11,868 nt of DNA, from positions 1-11,868 of the forward strand of contig CAYNEX010000088.1 of NCBI GenBank assembly GCA_964396335.1, given 5' to 3'. The position numbers and the translations under genes were made by a program. The notes beneath the pieces are model-generated. The model was not told the DNA's origin, searched no databases, and worked only from the letters and a program-made list of their open reading frames with translations. Each line of letters begins with the position of its first letter. Positions within the stretch are counted from its first letter, which is position 1. Positions 5,474 through 11,868 of the stretch are shown here, piece after piece. Source of the DNA: ZC4RG30 sp964396335. Lineage in GTDB: Bacteria; Pseudomonadota; Gammaproteobacteria; Steroidobacterales; Steroidobacteraceae.

Positions 5474-6806
5474 TCGGGTCCTCCGTTGGGCCGGAAAGTG
5501 TATCGTCGCCCCCGGCTTTCAGCACGCGCCGTGGCGGAAAGACGCAAGTGAACGTGCTGCCCCGGCCCGGCTCGCTGCGCACTTCAAGCTGGGCGCCATG
5601 GTGTTGCAGCACATGCTTCACGATGGACAGTCCGAGGCCGGCGCCGCCGGCTGAACGCGCCCGGCCGGAGTCGATGCGGTAGAAGCGCTCGGTGAGCCGC
5701 GGCAGGTGTTCGGCGGCAATGCCGGGGCCGGTGTCCTGCACCTCGAAACGGGCCTGGCCCTGCTCATCCAGCCACCAGCGGATGCGCACCGTGCCGGTGG
5801 CCGGCGTGTATTTGGCGGCGTTGTCGACCAGGTTGGTGAAGGCCGAGGTCAGCTCGGTTTCATCGCCGGCCAGGTGGGCGTCGGTGGCCAGCTCCAGTTC
5901 CACCTGCGGATGGGTGGCGCGGGCCAGCAGGTCCTTGCGCAGCAGCGCCGCCAGCGCCGGCACGTCGATATCCGCCCTGCCTGCCTCGCTGCCCAGCGCC
6001 TCCAGGCGCGACAGGTCGAGCAGGTCGTTGACGATGCCGTTCATGCGCTGGGTCTGGCGCTGCATCTCGGCCAGCGGACCGCGCAGCGATGGATCGAGCG
6101 AGCCATCCTGCAGCAGCGTTTCCAGGTAACCGGTCATCACCGTCAGCGGCGAGCGCAGTTCGTGCGAGGCGTTCGCGACGAAGTCCTTGCGCATCGATTC
6201 GAGCGCCACCATGTGCGACACGTCGCGCACCAGCATCAGCCGCTGCGTGCCGCTGTAGGGCACCACCTGGAAGGACAGGTGCACCTTCGGCTCGGCACCG
6301 CGCCCGATCACCAGCGGTTCATCGAACTGCTGGCGATCCAGGTAGCGCATCAGCGCCGGATCGCGGATCAGGTTCACGATGCGGATGCCGATGTCGAGCT
6401 TGCGGCGCAGGTCCAGGAGGTGCCCGGCCATGCGGTTGAACCAGAGGATCTCCCACTGCTCGTTCAGGATCAGCACGCCATCGGGCATGGCCGCGGTGGA
6501 ATGACGCAGTTCGCGGAAGGCGTCGAGCAGGCGCTGCTTGTGGAAGCGCTTGCGCCGGTGCAGGCGCACCACGCGAGCCACCACATCGCCCCAGACCCCG
6601 GAGGCATCCGGCGGATCGCGGCGGCTGCGGTCGCGCAGCCAGTCATCCAGCCAGTACAGATTGAGCAGCTGCCAGGCGAGCATGCCGGCCAGCGCCAGCG
6701 CGATGCCCGCCCATACGCGGCCCAGCAGCAGGCCGATCAGCACACCGGCCGCGAGCGTGGCGCCGACACGCGCCATCAGGAACCAGCCGGCCTTGCGCGC
6801 GTTCAC
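5427..6806 (-). CDS. phoR: Phosphate regulon sensor histidine kinase PhoR
   Basis: Membrane-bound sensor kinase that phosphorylates PhoB under phosphate limitation and acts as its phosphatase when phosphate is abundant. 459 residues. Order: hydrophobic N-terminus with two membrane segments (about 10-50) and almost no periplasmic part, a basic linker, a PAS domain (about 105-195, including MPDGVLILNEQWEILWFN), the dimerisation/phosphoacceptor domain with H215 in ASHELRSPLTVMTGY, then the ATPase domain with N-box FTNLVDNAAKYTP (N329), G1 DTGPGI (358-363) and G2 GAGLGL (388-393). This is the standard PhoR architecture. The start is GTG at 6804-6806, overlapping the phoB stop (GTGA). A tail of about 30 residues after the ATPase domain is low in recognisable signal and overlaps phoU, so its last part may be unselected. 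Confidence 0.97.
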   Translation of the reverse strand: MNARKAGWFLMARVGATLAAGVLIGLLLGRVWAGIALALAGMLAWQLLNLYWLDDWLRDRSRRDPPDASGVWGDVVARVVRLHRRKRFHKQRLLDAFRELRHSTAAMPDGVLILNEQWEILWFNRMAGHLLDLRRKLDIGIRIVNLIRDPALMRYLDRQQFDEPLVIGRGAEPKVHLSFQVVPYSGTQRLMLVRDVSHMVALESMRKDFVANASHELRSPLTVMTGYLETLLQDGSLDPSLRGPLAEMQRQTQRMNGIVNDLLDLSRLEALGSEAGRADIDVPALAALLRKDLLARATHPQVELELATDAHLAGDETELTSAFTNLVDNAAKYTPATGTVRIRWWLDEQGQARFEVQDTGPGIAAEHLPRLTERFYRIDSGRARSAGGAGLGLSIVKHVLQHHGAQLEVRSEPGRGSTFTCVFPPRRVLKAGGDDTLSGPTEDPNGNRRSLPPHFAAVQ

Positions 6807-7498
6807 GCCACGGATCCCTTCGCCGAGAAGCGGTAACCGCTGCCGCGCACGGTCTGGACCAGGTGTGACATGGAAACCTCCTCGAGCGCCTTGCGCAGGC
6901 GGCGGATGTGGACGTCGATGGTACGCTCCTCGACATACACATTCCCGCCCCAGACCCGGTCGAGCAGCTGGGCGCGCGTGTAGACCCGCTCGGGGTTCTG
7001 CATGAAGAACTCGAGCATGCGGTATTCGGTGGGCCCCAGCGGCACTTCGGTGCCGGCGGCAGAGACCCGGTGCGCGCCGCGGTCCAGCTGCAGGCCGCCG
7101 ATGTCGATCACGTCTTCGGCCGCGGCGCCGCCGGAACGGCGCAGCACGGCGTTGATGCGCGCCACCAGTTCGCGCGGCGAGAACGGCTTGGTGACATAGT
7201 CATCCGCGCCGCCATCGAGGCCGGCAACCTTGTCGCCCTCGGCGGCGCGCGCCGTCAGCATGATCACCGGCAGGTCGCGGGTCCCGGCCTCGCGCTTGAT
7301 CAGGCGCGTGAGTTCCAGCCCGCTCATGTCCGGCAGCATCCAGTCGACCAGCACCAGCTCCGGGCGACGGTCGGCGATGTGCACACGGGCCTGGCGGCAG
7401 TCCTCCGCCTCGGCCACCTCATAGCCGGCGCGACGCAGCGCGAACGCGATCATCTCGCGGATGGGCTGTTCGTCCTCGACGATCAGGATCTGTCGCAC
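6803..7498 (-). CDS. phoB: Phosphate regulon response regulator PhoB
   Basis: DNA-binding response regulator that activates phosphate-starvation genes from Pho boxes. 231 residues. Receiver domain at about 3-120: acidic pocket E8/D9, phosphoacceptor D52 in LVDWMLPD, T82 in MLTAR, Y101 and K104 in DDYVTKPF. Winged-helix OmpR-type domain at about 130-229, with the recognition-helix region ERTIDVHIRRLRKAL and the wing TVRGSGYRF. The GTG start at 7496-7498 has GAGGA (7505-7509) seven bases upstream. A Pho box lies 33 bp upstream of the start, fitting autoregulation, and an inverted repeat covers the ribosome-binding region. It overlaps phoR by four bases, and phoU and dsbB follow on the same strand. 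Choice of PhoB over other OmpR-family regulators rests on sequence similarity and on PhoR/PhoU being adjacent. Confidence 0.97.
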   Translation of the reverse strand: MRQILIVEDEQPIREMIAFALRRAGYEVAEAEDCRQARVHIADRRPELVLVDWMLPDMSGLELTRLIKREAGTRDLPVIMLTARAAEGDKVAGLDGGADDYVTKPFSPRELVARINAVLRRSGGAAAEDVIDIGGLQLDRGAHRVSAAGTEVPLGPTEYRMLEFFMQNPERVYTRAQLLDRVWGGNVYVEERTIDVHIRRLRKALEEVSMSHLVQTVRGSGYRFSAKGSVA

Positions 7499-7522
7499 GG
7501 TAGTCCTCGGTCGTTGACTACC
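7499..7522 (-). other. Inverted repeat covering the phoB ribosome-binding site
   Basis: GGTAGTC (7499-7505) and GACTACC (7516-7522) are perfect 7-bp inverted repeats with a 10-base centre. On the minus strand the downstream arm touches the phoB GTG start codon and the Shine-Dalgarno GAGGA runs from the loop into that arm. In RNA that includes this stretch, the hairpin would partly hide the ribosome-binding site. Whether the PhoB-dependent transcript starts upstream of it is unclear; read-through mRNA from tsaB would contain it. Confidence 0.5.
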
Positions 7523-7531
7523 CGATATTCC

Positions 7532-7549
7532 ATGACATCTTGGTTACGG
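7532..7549 (-). promoter_or_regulatory. Pho box upstream of phoB
   Basis: On the minus strand: CCGTAAC-CAAG-ATGTCAT. Each heptamer differs from the PhoB consensus (CTGTAAC and CTGTCAT) at one position, with the correct 4-base spacer. It lies in the 56-bp gap between tsaB and phoB, consistent with autoactivation of phoB known in other bacteria. The expected -10 position, about 10-11 bases further down (TAGTCA or GTAGTC), is a poor match, so the promoter core is uncertain. Confidence 0.72.
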
Positions 7550-7554
7550 GCATC

Positions 7555-8265
7555 TTACAGTCCGGCCGGGTCGGGTTTTTTCACGTGCGCGACCTGGTTG
7601 CGCAGGTACACCGGCTGGGCCTGCGCGGCATCCTGCCAGCTGGCGCCGGCGGCCAGATCGGCGATGGCCAGTGCGGCCACATCCTGCGCATGCGGCTCGG
7701 CATCGGCGAATACGCGACCCGGTGCGATCTGCAATGAAACTGCAATCTGCGGATACGCAGGGAGTCCCTTGCCGGCGGCAGCGGCCACCGGTGACACGAC
7801 CGCCTGCAGCACCTGCGCGGCAGGACCCACGGCCTCATCGGCGTCGCGCAGATCGCCGCCGAACAGACCCCAGTACACCTCGTCCATGCGCGCATCCATG
7901 CACGCCAGCACGCGCGCGCCGGAAGGCAGCGGTTCACCGCGATCCTTCAGCAGCCGGTGCGCCTGCGCGGCCAGCGCGCGCAGCGAGGACACCGGCAGCA
8001 CCGGCAGGTCGACGCCGGCGGCCAGCCCCTGCGTCACCGCCGCGGCGATGCGCAGGCCGGTGAAGGAGCCGGGGCCGCGACCGAAGGCGATGCCAGCAAG
8101 ATTGCGCAGCGAGAGGCCGGCTTCGGCCAGCAGTTCATCCACCATCGGCAGGATCAGGCGCGCATGGTCGCGTCCTGTCACCACCGAGCGCGTGGTGATT
8201 GCGCCATCGATTGCCAGCGCGGCCGAACACTGGCCACTGGCGGTATCCAGGGCCAGCAGTTTCAA
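7555..8265 (-). CDS. tsaB: tRNA t6A synthesis protein TsaB
   Basis: Partner of TsaD (with TsaE and TsaC) in forming threonylcarbamoyladenosine at position 37 of ANN-decoding tRNAs; a cytoplasmic actin-like-fold protein without its own catalytic metal site. 236 residues, normal length. Family signatures: LALDTASGQCSAAL near the start, GRGPGSFTGLRI (62-73), MDARMDEVYW (123-132), and a C-terminus (QPVYLRNQVAHVKKP) like that of E. coli TsaB. The start codon is TTG at 8263-8265, overlapping the yoaA stop (TTGA), with AGGAGG four bases upstream; this agrees with the conserved MKLLALDT beginning. It directly follows yoaA, which is also next to tsaB in E. coli, so the pairing appears conserved. phoB lies 56 bp downstream, with its own Pho box. 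Confidence 0.96.
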   Translation of the reverse strand: MKLLALDTASGQCSAALAIDGAITTRSVVTGRDHARLILPMVDELLAEAGLSLRNLAGIAFGRGPGSFTGLRIAAAVTQGLAAGVDLPVLPVSSLRALAAQAHRLLKDRGEPLPSGARVLACMDARMDEVYWGLFGGDLRDADEAVGPAAQVLQAVVSPVAAAAGKGLPAYPQIAVSLQIAPGRVFADAEPHAQDVAALAIADLAAGASWQDAAQAQPVYLRNQVAHVKKPDPAGL

Positions 8266-10193
8266 GTGGCCTCCTGTTCGAGCATCTGCCTCACCTCATG
8301 CAGTTCGCGCGTGCGGCGCATCGGCGGCAGCGCGGCCAGCAGCTGCTTGCCGTAGCCCTTGCCGGTGATGCGCGGATCAAGGATTGCGACCACGCCGCGA
8401 TCACGTTCGCTGCGGATCAGCCGGCCGACGCCCTGCTTCAACGCGATGGCCGCCTCGGGAACCTGGAAATCATTGAAGGGATTGCCGCCCTGCTCGCGCA
8501 GGTTGCGGGCCCGCGCGCGCAGTACCGGGTCTTCCGGCGAGGCGAACGGCAGGCGGTCGATCACCACCAGCCGCAGCGCGCGGCCGGGCACGTCGACGCC
8601 TTCCCAGAAACTGGCCGTGCCCAGCAGCACCGCGTTGCCGTGCTCGCGGAATTCGCGCAGCAGCTGTTCGCGCGGGCTTTCGCCCTGCACCAGGATCTGC
8701 AGCTTCGCGGCCGGACCGGTGCCCCAGCGCTCGCGCAACTGCTTCGCCGCCTGCGACAGCGCGCGGTGGCTGGTGAACAGCAGGAAGGCGCCGCCGCCGG
8801 AGAGCTCCGCCAGCGATGCGGCAGTCTCGATCACGGCCGCGCCATGCTGCGGCGTGGCCGGATCAGGCAGGCCCGCCGGCAGGTACAGCAATGCCTGGTG
8901 CGGATAGTCGAACGGACTGTCGATGGCCAGCGTATCGCAGCGGCCGGCCACACCCAGGCGCGTGGCGAAATGCGCGAAGTCGCCGGCCACCGCCAGCGTC
9001 GCCGATGTGAAGATCCACGCAGCCGGCCGGCTTTCCATGATGGCGCGCAGTTTCGGGCCGACGTCGAACGGCAGGACCTGTCCCAGGAACCCGCGCGCCG
9101 AAGCCTGCAGCAGCCGCGCACCGGCGGAAGGTGGCGCATCCAGCACTGCATCGAGTTCGCCGGCCAGCGAGCCGGCACGCACGGCGGCATGCGTGATGCC
9201 GTCACCGCCATCCAGCGTGCGCAACGCATCGGCGAGATCACACAGCGCATTGACCAGCGCGCGCGCATCGCGATCCAGGTCGGCCAGTTCATCGCCCCAG
9301 TCGCGGCGCTGGCCGCCGGGAGCGGCCAGCTGCGCCGAACGCAGTGCGCCCTGCAGCGCATGGCGCAGCGCCTGCGCGGCCTCGACCAGATGATCGGCAT
9401 CAAAACCGCCTTCCACCAGCAGGGTCGGCAGGTCGATCAGCAGCTCATCGACCTTGCGCGAACTGAAATGCGTGCCGAAGAACTGTGCGGCAAGTTCAGG
9501 CAGCTGATGCGCCTCGTCGAGGATCAGCGCATCGGCCGAGGGCAGGATGTCGCCGTGGCCCTCCTCCTTCAGCGCCAGGTCCGCCAGCAGCAGGTGATGG
9601 TTCACCACCACCAGGTCCGCCTCGGCGGCACGGCGGCGCGCCGCGAACACATGGCAGCGGCCGAATTCCGCGCAGCGTCCCGCATGGCAGCTCTCGCGCG
9701 TGGAGGTGATGCGCTCGCGCAGCGGATGGCCGTCCGGCAGCTCGGGCAGTTCGGCCAGGTCGCCATCGCGGGTGGTCTCGGCCCACAGCGCAAGGCTGGC
9801 GGAGAGGCCGCCACCGCCGCCCAGCTGCAGCTCGCGCGGCATGCGCAGCCAGCGTTCGCGGCACAGGTAGTTGGCCCGTCCCTTCAGCAGCGCCACGGTG
9901 GCCGGACGGCCCAGCGCGCGCGACAAGAGCGGCAGGTCGCGATGGAACAGCTGGTCCTGCAGGGTGCGGGTGCCGGTGGAGACGATCACGCGCCGCCCGG
10001 AGAGCAGCGCCGGGATCAGGTAGGCGAAGGTCTTGCCGGTACCGGTACCCGCCTCGGCGACCAGCCAGCCGCGCGTCGCCAGCGCATCGGCCACGGCGCG
10101 CGCCAGGGCCACCTGCGATGGCCGTGCACGGAATCCCGGCAGGGCCCTGGCCAGCGGACCGTCGGCCCCGAAGATTTCTTCAAGATCAATCAT
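8262..10193 (-). CDS. yoaA: DinG/XPD-family iron-sulfur DNA helicase YoaA
   Basis: ATP-dependent superfamily 2 DNA helicase with an iron-sulfur cluster, involved in handling damaged or stalled DNA in E. coli. 643 residues. Walker A EAGTGTGKT (47-55, K54), motif Ia with STGTRTLQDQL, four cluster cysteines C111, C169, C174 and C180, Walker B DEAH (226-229), TSATL (396-400), GTASFWEGVDV (525-535) and motif VI QGVGRLIR (587-594). Alignment by eye favours E. coli YoaA over DinG, from the N-terminus (DGPLARALPGF) to the end, and the adjacent tsaB supports this. The ATG at 10191-10193 has a poor Shine-Dalgarno sequence, but protein homology begins there. Its stop overlaps the tsaB start. It is divergent from pckG across a 140-bp gap. 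Confidence 0.94.
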   Translation of the reverse strand: MIDLEEIFGADGPLARALPGFRARPSQVALARAVADALATRGWLVAEAGTGTGKTFAYLIPALLSGRRVIVSTGTRTLQDQLFHRDLPLLSRALGRPATVALLKGRANYLCRERWLRMPRELQLGGGGGLSASLALWAETTRDGDLAELPELPDGHPLRERITSTRESCHAGRCAEFGRCHVFAARRRAAEADLVVVNHHLLLADLALKEEGHGDILPSADALILDEAHQLPELAAQFFGTHFSSRKVDELLIDLPTLLVEGGFDADHLVEAAQALRHALQGALRSAQLAAPGGQRRDWGDELADLDRDARALVNALCDLADALRTLDGGDGITHAAVRAGSLAGELDAVLDAPPSAGARLLQASARGFLGQVLPFDVGPKLRAIMESRPAAWIFTSATLAVAGDFAHFATRLGVAGRCDTLAIDSPFDYPHQALLYLPAGLPDPATPQHGAAVIETAASLAELSGGGAFLLFTSHRALSQAAKQLRERWGTGPAAKLQILVQGESPREQLLREFREHGNAVLLGTASFWEGVDVPGRALRLVVIDRLPFASPEDPVLRARARNLREQGGNPFNDFQVPEAAIALKQGVGRLIRSERDRGVVAILDPRITGKGYGKQLLAALPPMRRTRELHEVRQMLEQEAT

Positions 10194-10283
10194 TTAAAGA
10201 GGATATTTCCAATCCTTCGAGCTGACGCCAGGCGGTCGTTCACCTCGATCACTGGCTAGGCAACCGCTTTGGAAGATTGGCGT

Positions 10284-10289
10284 TATACT
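10284..10289 (+). promoter_or_regulatory. Candidate -10 element of the pckG promoter
   Basis: TATACT in the context GTTATACTCC matches the sigma-70 -10 consensus at 5 of 6 positions and lies 44 bases before the pckG ATG. No good TTGACA-like -35 is seen 16-18 bases upstream, so it may need an activator. The same stretch read on the minus strand gives TATAAC, so it could also serve divergent yoaA. Confidence 0.45.
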
Positions 10290-10333
10290 CCATGGATTCT
10301 TCCATCCATTTGTTGTCTCGCAAGGTAACCCAA

Positions 10334-11868
10334 ATGGCGACCGCACCCAGCGCATTCAAACCACTGCAAGAAATCTCACCCGAAGTTGCCGACTGGGTGT
10401 CCGAAGTGGCGAAGCTGACCACCCCCGACCGCATCCAGTGGTTCGACGGCAGCGCCGCCGAAACCGCCCTGCTCCGCAATGAGCTGCTGGCCCGCAAGGA
10501 GCTGCTGCCGCTCAACGAGAAGACCTTCCCGGATTGCTACCTGGCTCGCTCGAATCCCTCGGACGTGGCCCGCGTCGAGCACCTGACCTTCATCTGCACG
10601 CAGAACAAGGAAGATGCCGGCCCGAACAACAACTGGATGGCGCCGGATGAGGCCCACCAGAAGATGGACGGCCTGTTCAAGGGCTGCATGAAGGGCCGCA
10701 CGCTCTATGTGGTGCCCTACTGCATGGGCCCGATCGATTCGCCCTACTCCCGCTGCGGCGTGGAGATCACCGACAGCGCCTACGTGGTGCTGAACATGGC
10801 CATCATGACCCGCTCGGGCCGCGCCGCCCTGGAGCGCATCGCCGCCGAGGGTGGCAAGTTCGTGAAGGGCCTGCACTCGATCGGCGAGCTGGACCCGAAC
10901 CGCCGCTTCATCATGCACTTCCCCGAGGAGCTGTCGATCCAGTCGTTCGGCTCGGGCTACGGCGGCAACGCGCTGCTGGGCAAGAAGTGCCATGCGCTGC
11001 GCATCGCCAGCTACCAGGCACGCACCGAGGGCTGGCTGGCCGAGCACATGCTGATCGTCGGCCTGACCAATCCGCAGGGCGAGACGCACTACATTGCGGC
11101 CGCTTTCCCGAGCGCCTGCGGCAAGACCAACCTCGCCATGCTGATCCCGCCGGATTCCATGCCGGGCTGGAAGGTCACCACGGTGGGCGATGACATCTGC
11201 TGGATGCAGCCCGGCCCGGATGGACGCCTGTGGGCGATCAACCCCGAGTCCGGCTACTTCGGCGTGGCCCCGGGCACCAGCCCGAAGACCAACAAGAACG
11301 CCTTCGACACCATCCGCAAGGACACGCTGTTCACCAACGTGGCCCTGACGAAGGACAACGAGCCGTGGTGGGAAGGCATGGGATCGGGCGAGCCGGTGAT
11401 CGACTGGCAGGGCCGACCCTACGATGCGAAGAACGGCCCGGCCGCACACCCGAACTCGCGCTTCACCGTGAGCGCGCGCCACAACCCGGCCTACGACAAG
11501 GAAGCGGACAGCCCGAAGGGCGTGCCGATCTCGGCCATCCTGTTCGGCGGCCGTCGCCGCGACGTGGCGCCGCTGATCTACCAGGCCCGCAACTGGCGCC
11601 ATGGCGTGCTGGTCGGCGCCGGCGTGGCCTCCGAGACCACGGCTGCCGCCACCGGCGCGGTGGGCGTTGTGCGTCGTGACTCGATGGCGATGAAGCCGTT
11701 CTGCGGCTACAACTTCGGCGACTACTTCCAGCACTGGCTGAACATCGGCGCCAAGCTGTCGAACCCGCCGGCCATCTTCCACGTCAACTGGTTCCGCCAG
11801 GGCGCGGATGGCAAGTTCCTGTGGCCGGGCTTCGGCGACAACCTGCGTCCCATCGCCTGGGCGCTGGA
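10334..11868 (+). CDS. pckG: GTP-dependent phosphoenolpyruvate carboxykinase PckG (3' end cut by window edge)
   Basis: Converts oxaloacetate plus GTP to phosphoenolpyruvate, CO2 and GDP, the entry step of gluconeogenesis; cytoplasmic. 511 residues are visible of the roughly 600 usual for the GTP family, and the frame is open at the right edge. Signatures: YGGNALLGKKC (209-219) with the metal-site lysine, AEHML with H238, the GTP-type P-loop FPSACGKTN (258-266) with the reactive C262, GDD (285-287), SETTAAATG, FCGYNFGDYFQHWL, FHVNWFR and FLWPGFGDNLR. These separate it clearly from ATP-type PckA. The ATG at 10334-10336 has AAGG about eight bases upstream. It is divergent from yoaA, with a 140-bp gap that holds a probable -10. 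No frameshift or missing key residue is visible in the part present. Confidence 0.96.
   Translation, partial: MATAPSAFKPLQEISPEVADWVSEVAKLTTPDRIQWFDGSAAETALLRNELLARKELLPLNEKTFPDCYLARSNPSDVARVEHLTFICTQNKEDAGPNNNWMAPDEAHQKMDGLFKGCMKGRTLYVVPYCMGPIDSPYSRCGVEITDSAYVVLNMAIMTRSGRAALERIAAEGGKFVKGLHSIGELDPNRRFIMHFPEELSIQSFGSGYGGNALLGKKCHALRIASYQARTEGWLAEHMLIVGLTNPQGETHYIAAAFPSACGKTNLAMLIPPDSMPGWKVTTVGDDICWMQPGPDGRLWAINPESGYFGVAPGTSPKTNKNAFDTIRKDTLFTNVALTKDNEPWWEGMGSGEPVIDWQGRPYDAKNGPAAHPNSRFTVSARHNPAYDKEADSPKGVPISAILFGGRRRDVAPLIYQARNWRHGVLVGAGVASETTAAATGAVGVVRRDSMAMKPFCGYNFGDYFQHWLNIGAKLSNPPAIFHVNWFRQGADGKFLWPGFGDNLRPIAWAL

Noticed and set aside
5706..6836. Open frame of 376 codons on the plus strand opposite phoR
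   Set aside because: Antisense of phoR with low-complexity composition and no start signal or domain.
8199..10259. Open frame of 686 codons on the plus strand, longer than yoaA opposite to it
   Set aside because: It is the antisense of yoaA, with composition dominated by Gln, Arg, Ala and His and no family motif. yoaA has all helicase motifs. Long antisense frames are expected in DNA this GC-rich.
10209..10280. Imperfect inverted repeat CCAATCCTTC ... GGAAGATTGG between yoaA and pckG
   Set aside because: Only 8 of 10 positions pair and the arms are about 50 bp apart; too weak to call an operator.
10376..11782. Open frame of 468 codons on the minus strand opposite pckG
   Set aside because: Translation is rich in His, Val, Arg and Ala with no recognisable domain. 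pckG on the plus strand is conserved throughout.
1..11868. CRISPR array, transposon ends, phage genes, defence or biosynthetic islands
   Set aside because: I saw no regularly spaced repeats, no transposase or integrase motifs and no stretch of deviating composition. Gene content is core metabolism and phosphate control throughout.

Overview
The window is GC-rich, gene-dense chromosomal DNA of proteobacterial type. GTP-type PEP carboxykinase, a DapE, PhoU, YoaA and TsaB that align well with my memory of the E. coli proteins, and the high GC content suggest a gammaproteobacterium, possibly near Xanthomonadales/Lysobacterales. That placement is inference, since no rRNA is present. I find eleven protein genes and no tRNA, rRNA, CRISPR array, insertion sequence, phage gene or clear sign of horizontal transfer.

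Layout from left to right. (1) Minus strand: a phosphate-uptake block in the order pstS (1848-2885), a putative outer-membrane porin (714-1847), then pstC (cut by the left edge at base 1). pstA and pstB presumably follow outside the window. (2) Plus strand: dapE (3065-4198), divergent from pstS, with a TTG start and a probable intrinsic terminator. (3) Minus strand: a second phosphate block phoB (6803-7498), phoR (5427-6806), phoU (4751-5473), ending in dsbB (4224-4748); all junctions overlap or nearly touch. (4) Minus strand upstream of phoB: yoaA (8262-10193) and tsaB (7555-8265), which overlap. (5) Plus strand: pckG (from 10334, cut by the right edge), divergent from yoaA.

The main theme is phosphate starvation. 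PhoR senses phosphate status through PhoU and the Pst transporter and phosphorylates PhoB. PhoB~P would bind Pho boxes, and I see two good candidates: two adjacent 11-mers differing at one base in front of pstS (2952-2969), with a plausible -10 ten bases downstream, and a good 7-4-7 match in front of phoB (7532-7549). The sensing genes and the uptake genes thus look like two PhoB-controlled minus-strand units, separated only by the oppositely oriented dapE. The porin between pstS and pstC would carry phosphate or another anion through the outer membrane, PstS would bind it in the periplasm, and PstC would carry it across the inner membrane.

The remaining genes are housekeeping: lysine/peptidoglycan precursor synthesis (dapE), disulfide formation (dsbB), tRNA t6A modification (tsaB), a DinG/XPD-like iron-sulfur helicase (yoaA) and gluconeogenesis (pckG). 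I found no convincing undescribed system. The points worth a second look are regulatory: the two Pho boxes, an inverted repeat at the phoB ribosome-binding site, a hairpin between porin and pstC, and the unusual gene partners (porin inside pst, dsbB behind phoU).
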